Shown here: in pieces, positions 54,227-63,025 of the stretch
How the letters are laid out: the number at the start of each line of letters is the position of its first letter
Position numbering within the stretch: position 1 is the stretch's first letter
Source of the DNA: Hankyongella sp964404985
GTDB lineage: Bacteria > Pseudomonadota > Alphaproteobacteria > Sphingomonadales > Sphingomonadaceae
NCBI GenBank assembly: GCA_964404985.1
Contig: CAYOMD010000004.1
Coordinates: 70,003-134,002 of the forward strand
DNA: 64,000 bases
Direction: 5' to 3'
Notes under the pieces: generated by a model
What the model was told of the DNA's origin: nothing
The model's input: only the letters and a program-made list of their open reading frames with translations
Databases searched by the model: none
Position numbers and translations under genes: made by a program

Positions 54227-54616
54227 TTACTTGGCGAGTGCCGAGCTTGCGAGTGCGCGGATTTCCTTCGCGTTGGTCGAGCCGACCGAACGGGCGGTTT
54301 CCTTGGCACCGGCATATGCGATCAATGTGCTTTGGCGGGTGGCCTGGAAGGAGCGCACATCATCTTTCTGCTTGTCGAAATTGACCTTGAAGATGGTCAG
54401 GCCCGCAAATTCCGGGTCGGTAGCGATGGCGGCCAGAGTCGTGCCCTGCGCCTTGCACACCGGGCACCAGTCAGCATAAATATCAATCAGGATCGGCCTG
54501 CCATCCTTTTGGGCGGCGGCAAACGCTTCCTTGGTGTAAGCTTGCAGAGTGCCGGCAACTGCAGCCTGCGCAAATGCAACGCTGGCAGCCAGTGCGAGGA
54601 ACGCGTGACGTATCAT
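54227..54616 (-). CDS. Periplasmic thioredoxin-fold protein
   Basis: 129 residues from ATG 54616 with a signal peptide (IRHAFLALAASVAFAQAAVA). The active site is ADWCPVCKAQG near 49, a CxxC as in DsbD-gamma, and the fold follows (PILIDIYADWCP, IFKVNFDKQKDDVRSF). Cotranscribed with ccdA, so it should receive electrons from it. Confidence 0.88.
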   Translation of the reverse strand: MIRHAFLALAASVAFAQAAVAGTLQAYTKEAFAAAQKDGRPILIDIYADWCPVCKAQGTTLAAIATDPEFAGLTIFKVNFDKQKDDVRSFQATRQSTLIAYAGAKETARSVGSTNAKEIRALASSALAK

Positions 54617-54773
54617 ACCATTCTCCCTTGTGATTTGTAGTCGACGTCTCATGTTCGGTCAGCGTATGCAGCAAGTTACAGCTATTGTGAAGAATATGCA
54701 GGCAGTCACGCCACTGTCTTTGATTTGTGGCAACAGGTTTTGATTTAAAGGTGGTGGCTTAGGACGCCTGATT

Positions 54774-55304
54774 ATGCCGAAACGCACACGCAAGGACGAT
54801 TGGGGTTTCCCCCGCTGGCGCGCCTATGGTCAGGCCCGCGAGGCGGCCAGCGTGCGCCTTTGCGACCGGGAAGGCTGCGGCAAGCCCGGGGATTGCCCGG
54901 CCCCGAAATCCGCCTGGACTGCCGAGCGCTGGTGGTTCTGCCAGGACCATGCGGCGGAGTATAACCGGCAATGGAACTACTTCGAGGGGCTGGGCGACGA
55001 GGCTGCGCAAGCACGCGCCGAGGCTGAAGCGCGCACCGCCAGCGGGTACCGGCGTGCGTCCCACTGGGCCTGGACCGAAGACGGGGAAGATGGCCTGAGC
55101 CGGGCCGAGCGCGATGCGCTTGCGGTGCTTGAACTTGATGCCGCGGCAAACAGCGCTGATATCAAGGCGGCGTTTCGCCGGCTCGCCAAACAATATCACC
55201 CGGATGTCGCCGGCCCGGGCGAGGACGCCGCCACCCGCTTCCAGGCGGTAGCCGCGGCCTATGACATCCTCAGCCGCCGGGTGACGAGCGACAAAAGCGT
55301 CTGA
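54774..55304 (+). CDS. J-domain protein with Cys/His-rich N-terminus
   Basis: 176 residues. The C-terminal 60 residues are a J domain (LAVLELDAAANSADIKAAFR, RLAKQYHPDVAG with HPD). The N-terminal half has CDREGCGKPGDCPAPKS and WFCQDHAAEYN, a likely zinc site with Cys/His, in a family with C-terminal J domains common in Alphaproteobacteria. It would recruit DnaK; clients are unknown. Confidence 0.85.
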   Translation: MPKRTRKDDWGFPRWRAYGQAREAASVRLCDREGCGKPGDCPAPKSAWTAERWWFCQDHAAEYNRQWNYFEGLGDEAAQARAEAEARTASGYRRASHWAWTEDGEDGLSRAERDALAVLELDAAANSADIKAAFRRLAKQYHPDVAGPGEDAATRFQAVAAAYDILSRRVTSDKSV

Positions 55305-55328
55305 TCCCGCGGGTGAGCGTAGGATAAA

Positions 55329-55979
55329 TTAGCGCAGGGCCATGTCTGCGATATCAGCGCGCAGTTCCGGTACGCCCCAGCCCTTCTCGCTGCTGGTGGT
55401 CACGATGACCGGATAGGCCGCCGGTCGTCTTGCGGTTTGGCTCATCACCAGGTCCTGCATCGCGCAGCCGCCATCGGGCAGCTTGTCGGCCTTGGTGAGC
55501 ACAATCTGGTAGTTCACCGCTGCCCGTTCCAACTGGTCGAACATCTCAAGGTCGTTCGGCTTCAAGCCGTGACGCGCATCGATCAGAACCATCACGCGCT
55601 TCAGGTTCATGCGCCCGGCCAGATAGGTGTTGACCAGCTTGCGCCAGGATGCGGCCACACTCTTGGGCGCATTGGCAAAGCCATAGCCCGGCATGTCGAC
55701 GAGGCGCATACAGGCAGGCTGGCCCAGCGCAAACAGGTTCAGCATCTGGGTGCGCCCCGGCGTCACCGAAGCACGCGCGAGGGTCTTGCGGCCGGTCAGC
55801 GCGTTGATCAGCGAGGACTTGCCGACATTGGAGCGCCCGGCAAACGCAACCTCGGGCAGGTCAGCGGCGGGCAACTGGCGCAGGTCAGCAACCGAGAGCA
55901 GGAACTCGACCGGCGCGGCAAAGAGCCGGCGGCCAACCTCGATCCGGGCCGCATCGGATTGCGCCTCCTCGTCCTGCAC
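55329..55979 (-). CDS. engB: Ribosome-biogenesis GTPase EngB (YihA/YsxC)
   Basis: 216 residues. P-loop AFAGRSNVGKSSLINALTG near 46-64, switch ASVTPGRTQMLNLF, DMPGYGFA and TKAD. It assists late 50S assembly. It starts immediately after yidC (1 base), in the yidD-yidC-engB order seen in the class. Confidence 0.96.
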   Translation of the reverse strand: MQDEEAQSDAARIEVGRRLFAAPVEFLLSVADLRQLPAADLPEVAFAGRSNVGKSSLINALTGRKTLARASVTPGRTQMLNLFALGQPACMRLVDMPGYGFANAPKSVAASWRKLVNTYLAGRMNLKRVMVLIDARHGLKPNDLEMFDQLERAAVNYQIVLTKADKLPDGGCAMQDLVMSQTARRPAAYPVIVTTSSEKGWGVPELRADIADMALR

Positions 55980-55980
55980 G

Positions 55981-57720
55981 TCAGGCCTGGGGTGCCGGCG
56001 TTGTGCCGTGCTGGAGCATCAGCCAGCGCTGCTGCGCAATGGAGAGCAGATTGTTGGTCGTCCAGTAGAGTACCAGCCCGGCCGAGAACGGTGCCATTAC
56101 GAAGGTCATGAACAGCGGCATGAAGGCGAAGACCTTGGCCTGGATCGGGTCGGTCGGCTGCGGGTTCAGCTTCATCTGGATGTACATGGTGATGCCCATC
56201 AGGATCGGCAGGACGCCGATGGCGATGAACGATGGCGGCGCGAACGGCAGCAGCCCGAACAGATTGACCGGTGTCAGGGGGTCAGGGACCGACAAGTCCT
56301 TGATCCAGGCTATGAACGGCTGGTGTCGCATCTCCAGCGAGACGAACAGCACTTTGTACAGCGCGAAGAATACCGGCATCTGCACCAGCAGCGGCAGACA
56401 GCCGCCCAGCGGGCTGATCTTTTCCTTCTGGTAGATGGCGATCAGCGCCTTCTGCATGTCCTGCGGATTGTCCTTGTAACGCTCCTGCAGCTCCTTGATC
56501 CGCGGCTGCAACTCTTTCAGCTTGTTCATGCTGGCATAGGATTTGTTGGCCAGCGGGAACATCACTGCCTTGACGATCAGGGTCAGGCCGATGATCGCAA
56601 CCCCGAAGTTGCCCAGCATGTGGTAGAGCCAGTGCAGCAGCAGGAACATCGGCTTGGTGAGGAACCAGAACCAGCCCCAGTCGATCGCGCGGTCGAACAG
56701 GGTCGCGTTCAGTTTGGTCTTGTACCCGTCAATCAGGTCAACCCGCTTGGCGCCAAGGAACAGGTGCGCGGTCTGGCTGATCGACTGCCCGGCTGCAAGC
56801 GTTGTCGGATCAACCAGATAGTCCGCCTGGTAGCGGTCGCCGGCGTTGGTGTGCTTGAAGCTCGCCTTGATCGCGGCTTTCTGGTCCGGAATCAGGGCTG
56901 CCAGCCAATATTTATCGGTGATGCCGATCCAGCCGCCGACCGAGGCCTCGGCCGGTTTCGGTTCGTCACGCACATCCTCGTAACTGCGCTCCTGCAGGCG
57001 GCCGTTGATGACGCCGAGCGGCCCTTCGTGCAGCACGAAGAACTTCTGGTGTTTCGGCTCCCCGGTGCGGGACAGCAGAGCATAAGCGCCAATGACCAGC
57101 GAGCCCTCGCTCTGGTTGCGCACTGTTTGCGTGACGGTGAACAGATATTGCTCATCGATCGCGTAGACAATCTCGAACAGCTGGCCCTGGCCGTTGTCCC
57201 AGCTCAGGGTCACCGGCTTGCCGGGGCTCAGCGTCGGTTGGCTTGCGGTCCAGACCGTTTGCGGTCCCGGCGTCTTCACGCCATTGCCCAGCCAGCCGAG
57301 CTCGGTGAAATACGCGCCTTTGGCCCCGTCCGGGGACAGCAGCACCACATGGGGCGACTTGGGGTCAATGGTCTCGCGGTAGCGGCTGAGCGTCAGGTCG
57401 TCGAGGCGCGCGCCGGTCAGGTTGATCGAGCCGTTCAGCGTCGGCGTCTGGATACGCACACGGTCAGGGCCTGAGACCAGAAGCGACCGGTCGACCGGTG
57501 CTGCGACCGCAGCAGGGGCCGGCGCACTGGGCGAAGCGGGTGCATTGGCTGTGCCGGGAACACCGGGCGTACCGGGAACACCGGGCGCTTGTGCGGTCTG
57601 TGTCGCCTGCTGCCGTGCCGCTTCGGCCTCAACCTGCGGCTTTACGAAAAGCTGGTCCCAGGCCAGCAGCACGATCAGCGCCAGCAGCAGGGCCAACATC
57701 AGATTTCGGTTCTCGGTCAA
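55981..57720 (-). CDS. yidC: Membrane protein insertase YidC
   Basis: 579 residues. An N-terminal anchor helix (LMLALLLALIVLLAWDQLFV), a Pro/Ala linker with a repeated PGVPGT motif, a large periplasmic domain, and a five-helix insertase core (GWFWFLTKPMFLLLHWLY, LGGCLPLLVQMPVFFALYKV). It overlaps yidD by 4 bases. The length is typical for Gram-negatives. Confidence 0.98.
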   Translation of the reverse strand: MTENRNLMLALLLALIVLLAWDQLFVKPQVEAEAARQQATQTAQAPGVPGTPGVPGTANAPASPSAPAPAAVAAPVDRSLLVSGPDRVRIQTPTLNGSINLTGARLDDLTLSRYRETIDPKSPHVVLLSPDGAKGAYFTELGWLGNGVKTPGPQTVWTASQPTLSPGKPVTLSWDNGQGQLFEIVYAIDEQYLFTVTQTVRNQSEGSLVIGAYALLSRTGEPKHQKFFVLHEGPLGVINGRLQERSYEDVRDEPKPAEASVGGWIGITDKYWLAALIPDQKAAIKASFKHTNAGDRYQADYLVDPTTLAAGQSISQTAHLFLGAKRVDLIDGYKTKLNATLFDRAIDWGWFWFLTKPMFLLLHWLYHMLGNFGVAIIGLTLIVKAVMFPLANKSYASMNKLKELQPRIKELQERYKDNPQDMQKALIAIYQKEKISPLGGCLPLLVQMPVFFALYKVLFVSLEMRHQPFIAWIKDLSVPDPLTPVNLFGLLPFAPPSFIAIGVLPILMGITMYIQMKLNPQPTDPIQAKVFAFMPLFMTFVMAPFSAGLVLYWTTNNLLSIAQQRWLMLQHGTTPAPQA

Positions 57721-57968
57721 CGCACTCTCTCACATGTCATGCGGCTTTGCGGGTTGGCAGCCGGCACCGGGTCGAATCCATGGCGTCCCCACGGGTGACA
57801 CCGGCAAAGCCGCCGCGTGGCAAGCCAGCCCCCGCGCCATAGGCCATGTCGCTGGAGTGCTACAACCGCATACTCTGAACAGCTCGGCAAATAGCGGCAA
57901 CTGGGCGGCAGGATACCCGACAAGCCCCACTGCCACATCCGGATCAGAGCGGTCAGCAGGCGAATCAT
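57717..57968 (-). CDS. yidD: Membrane protein insertion efficiency factor YidD
   Basis: 83 residues. The family block CRYLPSCSEYAVVALQRHGL and LCRCHPWGRHGFDPVP are intact. Overlaps of 4 bases with both yidC and rnpA show coupling in rpmH-rnpA-yidD-yidC. Confidence 0.96.
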   Translation of the reverse strand: MIRLLTALIRMWQWGLSGILPPSCRYLPSCSEYAVVALQRHGLWRGGWLATRRLCRCHPWGRHGFDPVPAANPQSRMTCERVR

Positions 57969-58324
57969 GCTTTGGGTTCCGGGCGTTTGTCCTTGCCCAC
58001 CTTTTGCAGGCCGCGAGTAAGGTCTTGCACCATTTCCGACATCGGACGGTTCAGGCCGTCACTCCGCCCGATCAGCACATAATCGGTGCTCGCCTGGCCA
58101 TGCTGCGGCACGACCGCGCGAATGACACTGCGGAGACGACGCTTCAACCGGTTGCGGACCACGGCCCCGCCAATCTTCCTGGTGACGGTGATGCCGACAC
58201 GCGCAGGATCATCGCCATCGTTTCGGCTCAAGGCCAGCAGCATGAAACCGGGGGTATGCCAGCGGCGACCGGCATTAGCGGCGAGAAAGTCGCGGCGAAA
58301 GCGCAGAGTCTCGACCGGCGGCAC
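57965..58324 (-). CDS. rnpA: Ribonuclease P protein component
   Basis: 119 residues from GTG 58324 (VPPVETLRFRRDFLAA). The signature RNP box is VVRNRLKRRLRSVIRAVVP near 75-93. The same frame stays open for 35 codons more upstream, across rpmH, to ATG 58429; the shorter form was chosen because it matches family length and lies after the rpmH stop. Ribosome site is poor. Confidence 0.93.
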   Translation of the reverse strand: MPPVETLRFRRDFLAANAGRRWHTPGFMLLALSRNDGDDPARVGITVTRKIGGAVVRNRLKRRLRSVIRAVVPQHGQASTDYVLIGRSDGLNRPMSEMVQDLTRGLQKVGKDKRPEPKA

Positions 58325-58340
58325 GCCGGAGCGACCAGGC

Positions 58341-58475
58341 TCAGGCAGACAGGCGCTTGCGGCCTTTGGCGCGCCGGGCGGCAAGGACGTTGCGGCCACC
58401 GACTGTGGCGGTACGCGCGCGAAAGCCATGGCGGCGTTTGCGAACCAAACGGCTGGGTTGATACGTGCGCTTCAT
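58341..58475 (-). CDS. rpmH: 50S ribosomal protein L34
   Basis: 44 residues: MKRTYQPSRLVRKRRHGFRA through RRAKGRKRLSA, a canonical L34. It heads rpmH-rnpA-yidD-yidC-engB. A frame of RnpA overlaps it. Confidence 0.98.
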   Translation of the reverse strand: MKRTYQPSRLVRKRRHGFRARTATVGGRNVLAARRAKGRKRLSA

Positions 58476-58575
58476 AGTGACGTCTGCCTGAAAAGCCTGA
58501 ACAGTGTGAAGCCGGGTCCCTTACAGGGCTCGGCGGCGAGAGTCAACGCCGGGACGAGTCTAGAGCAACGGGCTT

Positions 58576-58741
58576 TAACAGGCTGCTGAAAAACGGCTGA
58601 GCATTGATAAAAATTGCGTCATTCCGGCGAAAGCCGGAATCTCTGGCAGAAAAACGCAATCTTTTCAATGTCGCATTTGACCAGAAGATCCCGGCTTTCG
58701 CCGGGATGACGAGAGAAAAAAAGTTTTTCAGCAGCCTGTTA
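58576..58741. repeat. 166-bp MITE-like element with perfect 19-bp inverted ends
   Basis: TAACAGGCTGCTGAAAAAC (58576-58594) is the exact reverse complement of 58723-58741. Inside is a second inverted pair, GTCATTCCGGCGAAAGCCGG (58619) and CCGGCTTTCGCCGGGATGAC (58691), a common REP-type motif. The right end lies 3 bases after the nrsF stop. TAGAGCAACGGGCTT precedes the left end. It occupies most of 58476-58744. Confidence 0.8.
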
Positions 58742-58744
58742 GCC

Positions 58745-59386
58745 CTACCAGCGTCGCGCCAGGACAAAGGTGATACCCCCCACCACACAGCCAACAATCA
58801 GCATCGCCGGGCCGTGGCTCATCAGGATATGGCGCATCTCGATCATCCCGCAGCTGAGCATCATCGCGATATTGCCAAGATTCGCACTGGCCAGTGCCGT
58901 GGTTCCGGCAAACAGAAGAGGCCGGGTCGCCGCACCCATACGGGCCCAGCGCAACATCGCAAGGGCCGGCAGCACACTTGCCAGCAGAACCAGGCGGAAA
59001 CAGCGCGGGCCACCGAGCTCGAACATGTGGAGAAACGGGCTCGCCTTATCTTCGATCAGCATCAGGGCGGGCGGGACAATAAACGCAAGCAAGCCGCCAA
59101 TCACCAGCGGCCAGGCCCAAACCGGGGGGCGTGCACCGGGGCGAGCAAGGCGCACAGCCACGGCCAGGCAGCCGAAACTCATGGCCAGGCAGATCGCAAC
59201 AAGAACCCAGAAATCCGTGTTGTTGCCAAGGCGCGCCAGATCTTCCTTCAGGCCACCCGCGAGCGTTACCAGGAAAACGGCCATGATGACAGCGGGTACA
59301 ATCGCACCCAGTAGAGCAACCACATTGAGCCGCCTGACCGGCTTCATGTCGCCGACGAGAGAATCGATGAGGGGCTGTGTGGTCAT
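58745..59386 (-). CDS. NrsF-type (DUF1109) anti-sigma membrane protein
   Basis: 213 residues, six membrane helices. The start TTQPLIDSLVGDMKPVRRLN and the cysteines at residues 129 (GGPRCF) and 179 (LSCGMIE) match the DUF1109/NrsF family; the two cysteines lie 50 apart, as described for NrsF in Caulobacter. It should hold the sigma factor inactive until heavy-metal or oxidative stress. The ATG overlaps the sigma gene stop. Confidence 0.87.
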   Translation of the reverse strand: MTTQPLIDSLVGDMKPVRRLNVVALLGAIVPAVIMAVFLVTLAGGLKEDLARLGNNTDFWVLVAICLAMSFGCLAVAVRLARPGARPPVWAWPLVIGGLLAFIVPPALMLIEDKASPFLHMFELGGPRCFRLVLLASVLPALAMLRWARMGAATRPLLFAGTTALASANLGNIAMMLSCGMIEMRHILMSHGPAMLIVGCVVGGITFVLARRW

Positions 59387-59949
59387 GTCAGATCAGCCTG
59401 CAGTTTGCGGTCCATAGTCTCGATCAACTGGGACATGCGTTTGAGGCCGCGGTGAATGTTGACCTTGACGAGGGACGTGCTTTGCCCGGTCTGGCTTGCC
59501 GCTTCCTCGATCGACAGACCGTCGATCTTGGTGAGGCGAATGACCGCGGACTGGGCTGATGGCAGAGTCCCCAGCAGCCGCTCGAGCCCATCCGCATGCG
59601 CCGCGCTCTCAGCCGAACTGTCGGACTCGATCGTGTCCTGAAGCTCGACTTCGCCAGCACGGGTGGTCTTGCGCAGACCGTCGATCCACTTGTGGCGGGC
59701 AATCGCGGCAACCCAGGGAAGCAGCGGCTGGTCCGGCAAATAAGTGTGTCGCTTGTTGTGTATGGCGACCATTGTTTCCTGCACCAGATCATCAATCATT
59801 GACGGTGGCGAGCGCCGGGCAAAATAACGCGCCAGCCAGCCCTGCAGTGCACTAAGCACGGCACGGTAAGCCGCTACATCACCATTTTGCGCCGCCGCCA
59901 TCCAGTGTTGCCACTGCATAGCCACATCTGATGCATATTTCGTCGCCAT
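59383..59949 (-). CDS. ECF sigma factor (SigF type)
   Basis: 188 residues from ATG 59949 (MATKYASDVAMQWQHWM). Region 2 is DDLVQETMVAIHNKRHTY and WVAAIARHKWIDGLRK; region 4 is LPSAQSAVIRLTKIDGLSIE through SLVKVNIHRGLKRMSQLI. Coupled by ATGA to nrsF. The longer frame upstream is not conserved. No clear SigF-type promoter was found in front. Confidence 0.9.
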   Translation of the reverse strand: MATKYASDVAMQWQHWMAAAQNGDVAAYRAVLSALQGWLARYFARRSPPSMIDDLVQETMVAIHNKRHTYLPDQPLLPWVAAIARHKWIDGLRKTTRAGEVELQDTIESDSSAESAAHADGLERLLGTLPSAQSAVIRLTKIDGLSIEEAASQTGQSTSLVKVNIHRGLKRMSQLIETMDRKLQADLT

Positions 59950-60075
59950 CGTGACTTCTGTTACACGAGGTTGCAAAGGTGGGGAAATTTTTGTGCTGTC
60001 CGCAACAAGCGGCTGATACTGTACATTAAACCCTGCCTGGCTTCTTTTGTGCCCGCGTGCACGGTAAGCACGGGG

Positions 60076-62253
60076 ATGGCCGCGACTCAAGACCTTATAC
60101 GCTGCCGGGTGGTGCCGCTGTCCGCCGCGCCCAGCCCGCTCGACTATGCCGTGCCGCCGGACATGGCGCTTTACCCGGGCGATCTCGTGCGCTGTCCGCT
60201 CGGGCCGCGCACGATCATCGGCGTGGTGTGGGACGACACGCTAGCCGCCGCACCGGTGCCGGATGCACGCCTGCGGCCGGTGGCGGCGCGTTTTGGCGCA
60301 CCGCCCATCCCGGCGGCGACGCGGCGCTTCGTGCAGTGGGCTGCGGGCTATTATCTTGCCCCGCTCCCTTCTGTCCTGCGCATGGTGCTGCCCGGCGGCG
60401 ACCTGCTGGAGACAGTATCCCGCAGGGTCTGGCACCGTGCGACGCAGCCGGGCACCCTGACTGCGCGACGACAGGCGGTGTGGGACGCCCTGGGCGAGGC
60501 AGACGGTTCGATGGCGGAACTGGCGCGGCTGGCCGGCTGCAGCCCGGCGCTGATCAAGGGTATGGCCGAATCGGGCGCGCTGGTGGAGGCGCAGGCGGCC
60601 CGCGATGCGCCGTATCCGGTTCCCGATCCGGACTATGCGGCCCCGGTTCTGTCGCCTGAGCAGGCGTTCGCTGCGGATGCGCTGAGGCTTGATGCCCGCA
60701 GCAGTGCGCGCACCGTGCCGTCCCTGCTTGACGGGGTGACCGGCTCCGGCAAGACCGAGGTGTATTTCGAGGCGGTGGCAGAGACCCTGCGTAGCGGCCG
60801 GCAGGCGCTGGTGCTGCTCCCGGAGATCGCACTGACCCAGCCGTGGCTCAGCCGCTTTGCCGCGCGATTCGGCTGCCTCCCGGTGGTCTGGCACTCCGGG
60901 CTCAGCCAGCCGGAGCGCCGCCGTGCCTGGCAGGCAATCGCCGGCGGTGCGGCCCGCGTTGTGGTCGGGGCCCGGTCGGCGCTGTTCCTGCCCTACCCGG
61001 AGCTGGGCCTGATTGTCGTCGACGAGGAGCACGAGACCAGCTTCAAGCAGGAAGACGGCATCTGCTATCAGGCGCGCGACATGGCGGTGGTGCGCGGCAC
61101 GCTGGAGCCGTGCGCGGTGGTGCTGGCCAGCGCGACGCCGTCGCTGGAGAGTCACGTCAATGCCGAGGCCGCACGCTACCGGCGGCTGGCGCTCCCGCTG
61201 CGGCATGGTGGCGCGCAACTGCCCGCACTCGGTCTGGTCGATCTGCGCCGCACGCCGCCCGAGCGCGGCCGCTGGCTCAGCCCGCCGCTGGTGCAGGCGC
61301 TGGATGAGACGCTGGCGCGCGGCGAGCAGGCGCTGCTGTTCCTCAACCGGCGCGGCTATGCCCCGCTCACCCTGTGCCGGGCCTGCGGCGAGCGGCTCGG
61401 CTGCCCGCAATGCGCGGCCTGGCTGGTCGAGCACCGCCTGACCGGACGGCTGCACTGCCACCACTGCGGCTACAGCGCGCCCAGCCCGCGCTTTTGCCCG
61501 GCGTGCGACGCCGAGGATTCGCTGGTTGCCTGCGGTCCCGGAGTGGAGCGCATCGCCGAGGAGGCGGCCCTGCGCTATCCGAACGCACGGCTTGCGCTCA
61601 TCACGTCAGACACCATGACCAGCCCGCACAAAGCCGCAGAGATGGTGGCAGCCGTGGAGACCGGCGCAGTCGATATCCTGATCGGCACCCAGCTGGTCGC
61701 CAAGGGCTATCACTTCCCGAACCTGACCCTGGTCGGGGTGGTGGACGCGGACCTCGGGCTGGCGGGCGGGGACCTGCGCGCGGCGGAGCGCACGTTCCAG
61801 CAGATCACCCAGGTCTCGGGTCGGGCCGGTCGCGCCGACAAGCCGGGCCGGGTGTTGCTGCAAAGCTGGCAGCCGGATGCTGCCGTGCTGCGCGCGCTGG
61901 CCGCAGGCGACACCCCGGCCTTCTATGCTGCAGAAAGTGCCGCACGCCAGCGCCATACCATGCCACCGTTCGGGCGGCTGGCAGCACTTGTGGTCTCCGG
62001 CCCGGACCGCGCGCAGACAGAGGGGGTGGCGCAGGCCTTGGCCCGGGCGGCCCCGCATGCGCCCGGCCTCACTGTGCTTGGCCCCGCGCCCGCGCCGCTG
62101 GCGTTACTGCGGGGGCGTCACCGGTTCCGGCTGCTGCTGAAGGCGGATCGCTCGGTAAACCTACAACTGCACCTTCGCGACTGGCTGGCCAGGGTCCGCT
62201 GGCCGACCAGCGTGCGTGTCAGCGTCGACGTCGACCCCTACAGCTTTCTGTAG
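60076..62253 (+). CDS. priA: Primosomal helicase PriA
   Basis: 725 residues from ATG 60076. Restarts stalled forks. Walker A is GVTGSGKTEVYFEAVAETL near 215, the DEAH box is VVDEEHETSFKQE, and the zinc clusters are CRACGERLGCPQCAAW, CHHCG and FCPACDAED. Divergent from sigF with 126 bases between starts. atpH follows, the usual class order. Confidence 0.97.
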   Translation: MAATQDLIRCRVVPLSAAPSPLDYAVPPDMALYPGDLVRCPLGPRTIIGVVWDDTLAAAPVPDARLRPVAARFGAPPIPAATRRFVQWAAGYYLAPLPSVLRMVLPGGDLLETVSRRVWHRATQPGTLTARRQAVWDALGEADGSMAELARLAGCSPALIKGMAESGALVEAQAARDAPYPVPDPDYAAPVLSPEQAFAADALRLDARSSARTVPSLLDGVTGSGKTEVYFEAVAETLRSGRQALVLLPEIALTQPWLSRFAARFGCLPVVWHSGLSQPERRRAWQAIAGGAARVVVGARSALFLPYPELGLIVVDEEHETSFKQEDGICYQARDMAVVRGTLEPCAVVLASATPSLESHVNAEAARYRRLALPLRHGGAQLPALGLVDLRRTPPERGRWLSPPLVQALDETLARGEQALLFLNRRGYAPLTLCRACGERLGCPQCAAWLVEHRLTGRLHCHHCGYSAPSPRFCPACDAEDSLVACGPGVERIAEEAALRYPNARLALITSDTMTSPHKAAEMVAAVETGAVDILIGTQLVAKGYHFPNLTLVGVVDADLGLAGGDLRAAERTFQQITQVSGRAGRADKPGRVLLQSWQPDAAVLRALAAGDTPAFYAAESAARQRHTMPPFGRLAALVVSGPDRAQTEGVAQALARAAPHAPGLTVLGPAPAPLALLRGRHRFRLLLKADRSVNLQLHLRDWLARVRWPTSVRVSVDVDPYSFL

Positions 62254-62409
62254 CTTTCCCGGCGCACCATTCGACCAAGGTCCGCGTGAGCCGCCTGCCG
62301 CCTTGCAACGCACAAAAGCCCATGCTAACCGCCGCTCGCGTTCCAGCTTCGCGCTTGAGCGTCCGGCTCGGCAGGGTGTAACCACGCCGAATCGACCAAA
62401 AGTTCCGAA

Positions 62410-62991
62410 GTGAGGCCTCCTGTGGCGACATTCGACGCGTTCCAGTCTTCTGCCGATGTGTCCGGCTTGTCCGGCCGTTATGCCACGGCTTTGTTTGCGC
62501 TTGCAAAAGATGCCGGCTCGCTGGACGTCGTGGCCGCCAGCCTGGCAACATTGGATGCTGCCATCGCCCGGTCAACGGATGCCCGCCGCCTGCTCACCAG
62601 CCCGGTGGTCAGCCGCACCGCCGCCGGTCAGGCGGTCAAGGCGCTGGCGGCTGCGCTTGGTCTGGACGATCTCACCACCCGATTCCTCGGCGTGCTTGCG
62701 GCCAACCGCCGGCTGGCCAACCTGAACGCGGCGACCCGCGGCTACCGCGCGCTGCTGGCCCGCCACAAGGGTGAGACCACCGCAGAGGTAACCGCCGCAC
62801 ACCCGTTGAGCGAGGCCCATCGCGGTCTGCTCGCTGACAAACTCAAGACCAAGCTCAAGCGCGATGTGGCGCTTGATGTGAAGGTCGATCCCGCCCTGCT
62901 TGGCGGGTTGGTCGTCAAGGTTGGCTCACGCCAGATCGACTCCAGCCTGAAGACCAAGCTTGACTCCCTTGCCCGCGCCCTCAAGGCGTAA
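62410..62991 (+). CDS. atpH: ATP synthase subunit delta
   Basis: 193 residues from GTG 62410 or the in-frame GTG 62422 (VATFDAFQSS). LSGRYATALFALAKDAGSLD and the C-terminal VDPALLGGLVVKVGSRQID are typical of delta/OSCP. It starts the atpHAGDC operon. The GAGG at 62411-62414 suits the second start. Confidence 0.95.
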   Translation: MRPPVATFDAFQSSADVSGLSGRYATALFALAKDAGSLDVVAASLATLDAAIARSTDARRLLTSPVVSRTAAGQAVKALAAALGLDDLTTRFLGVLAANRRLANLNAATRGYRALLARHKGETTAEVTAAHPLSEAHRGLLADKLKTKLKRDVALDVKVDPALLGGLVVKVGSRQIDSSLKTKLDSLARALKA

Positions 62992-63025
62992 CGCAGACCA
63001 CGTAGCAGTATAAGAAAGGCCGACC

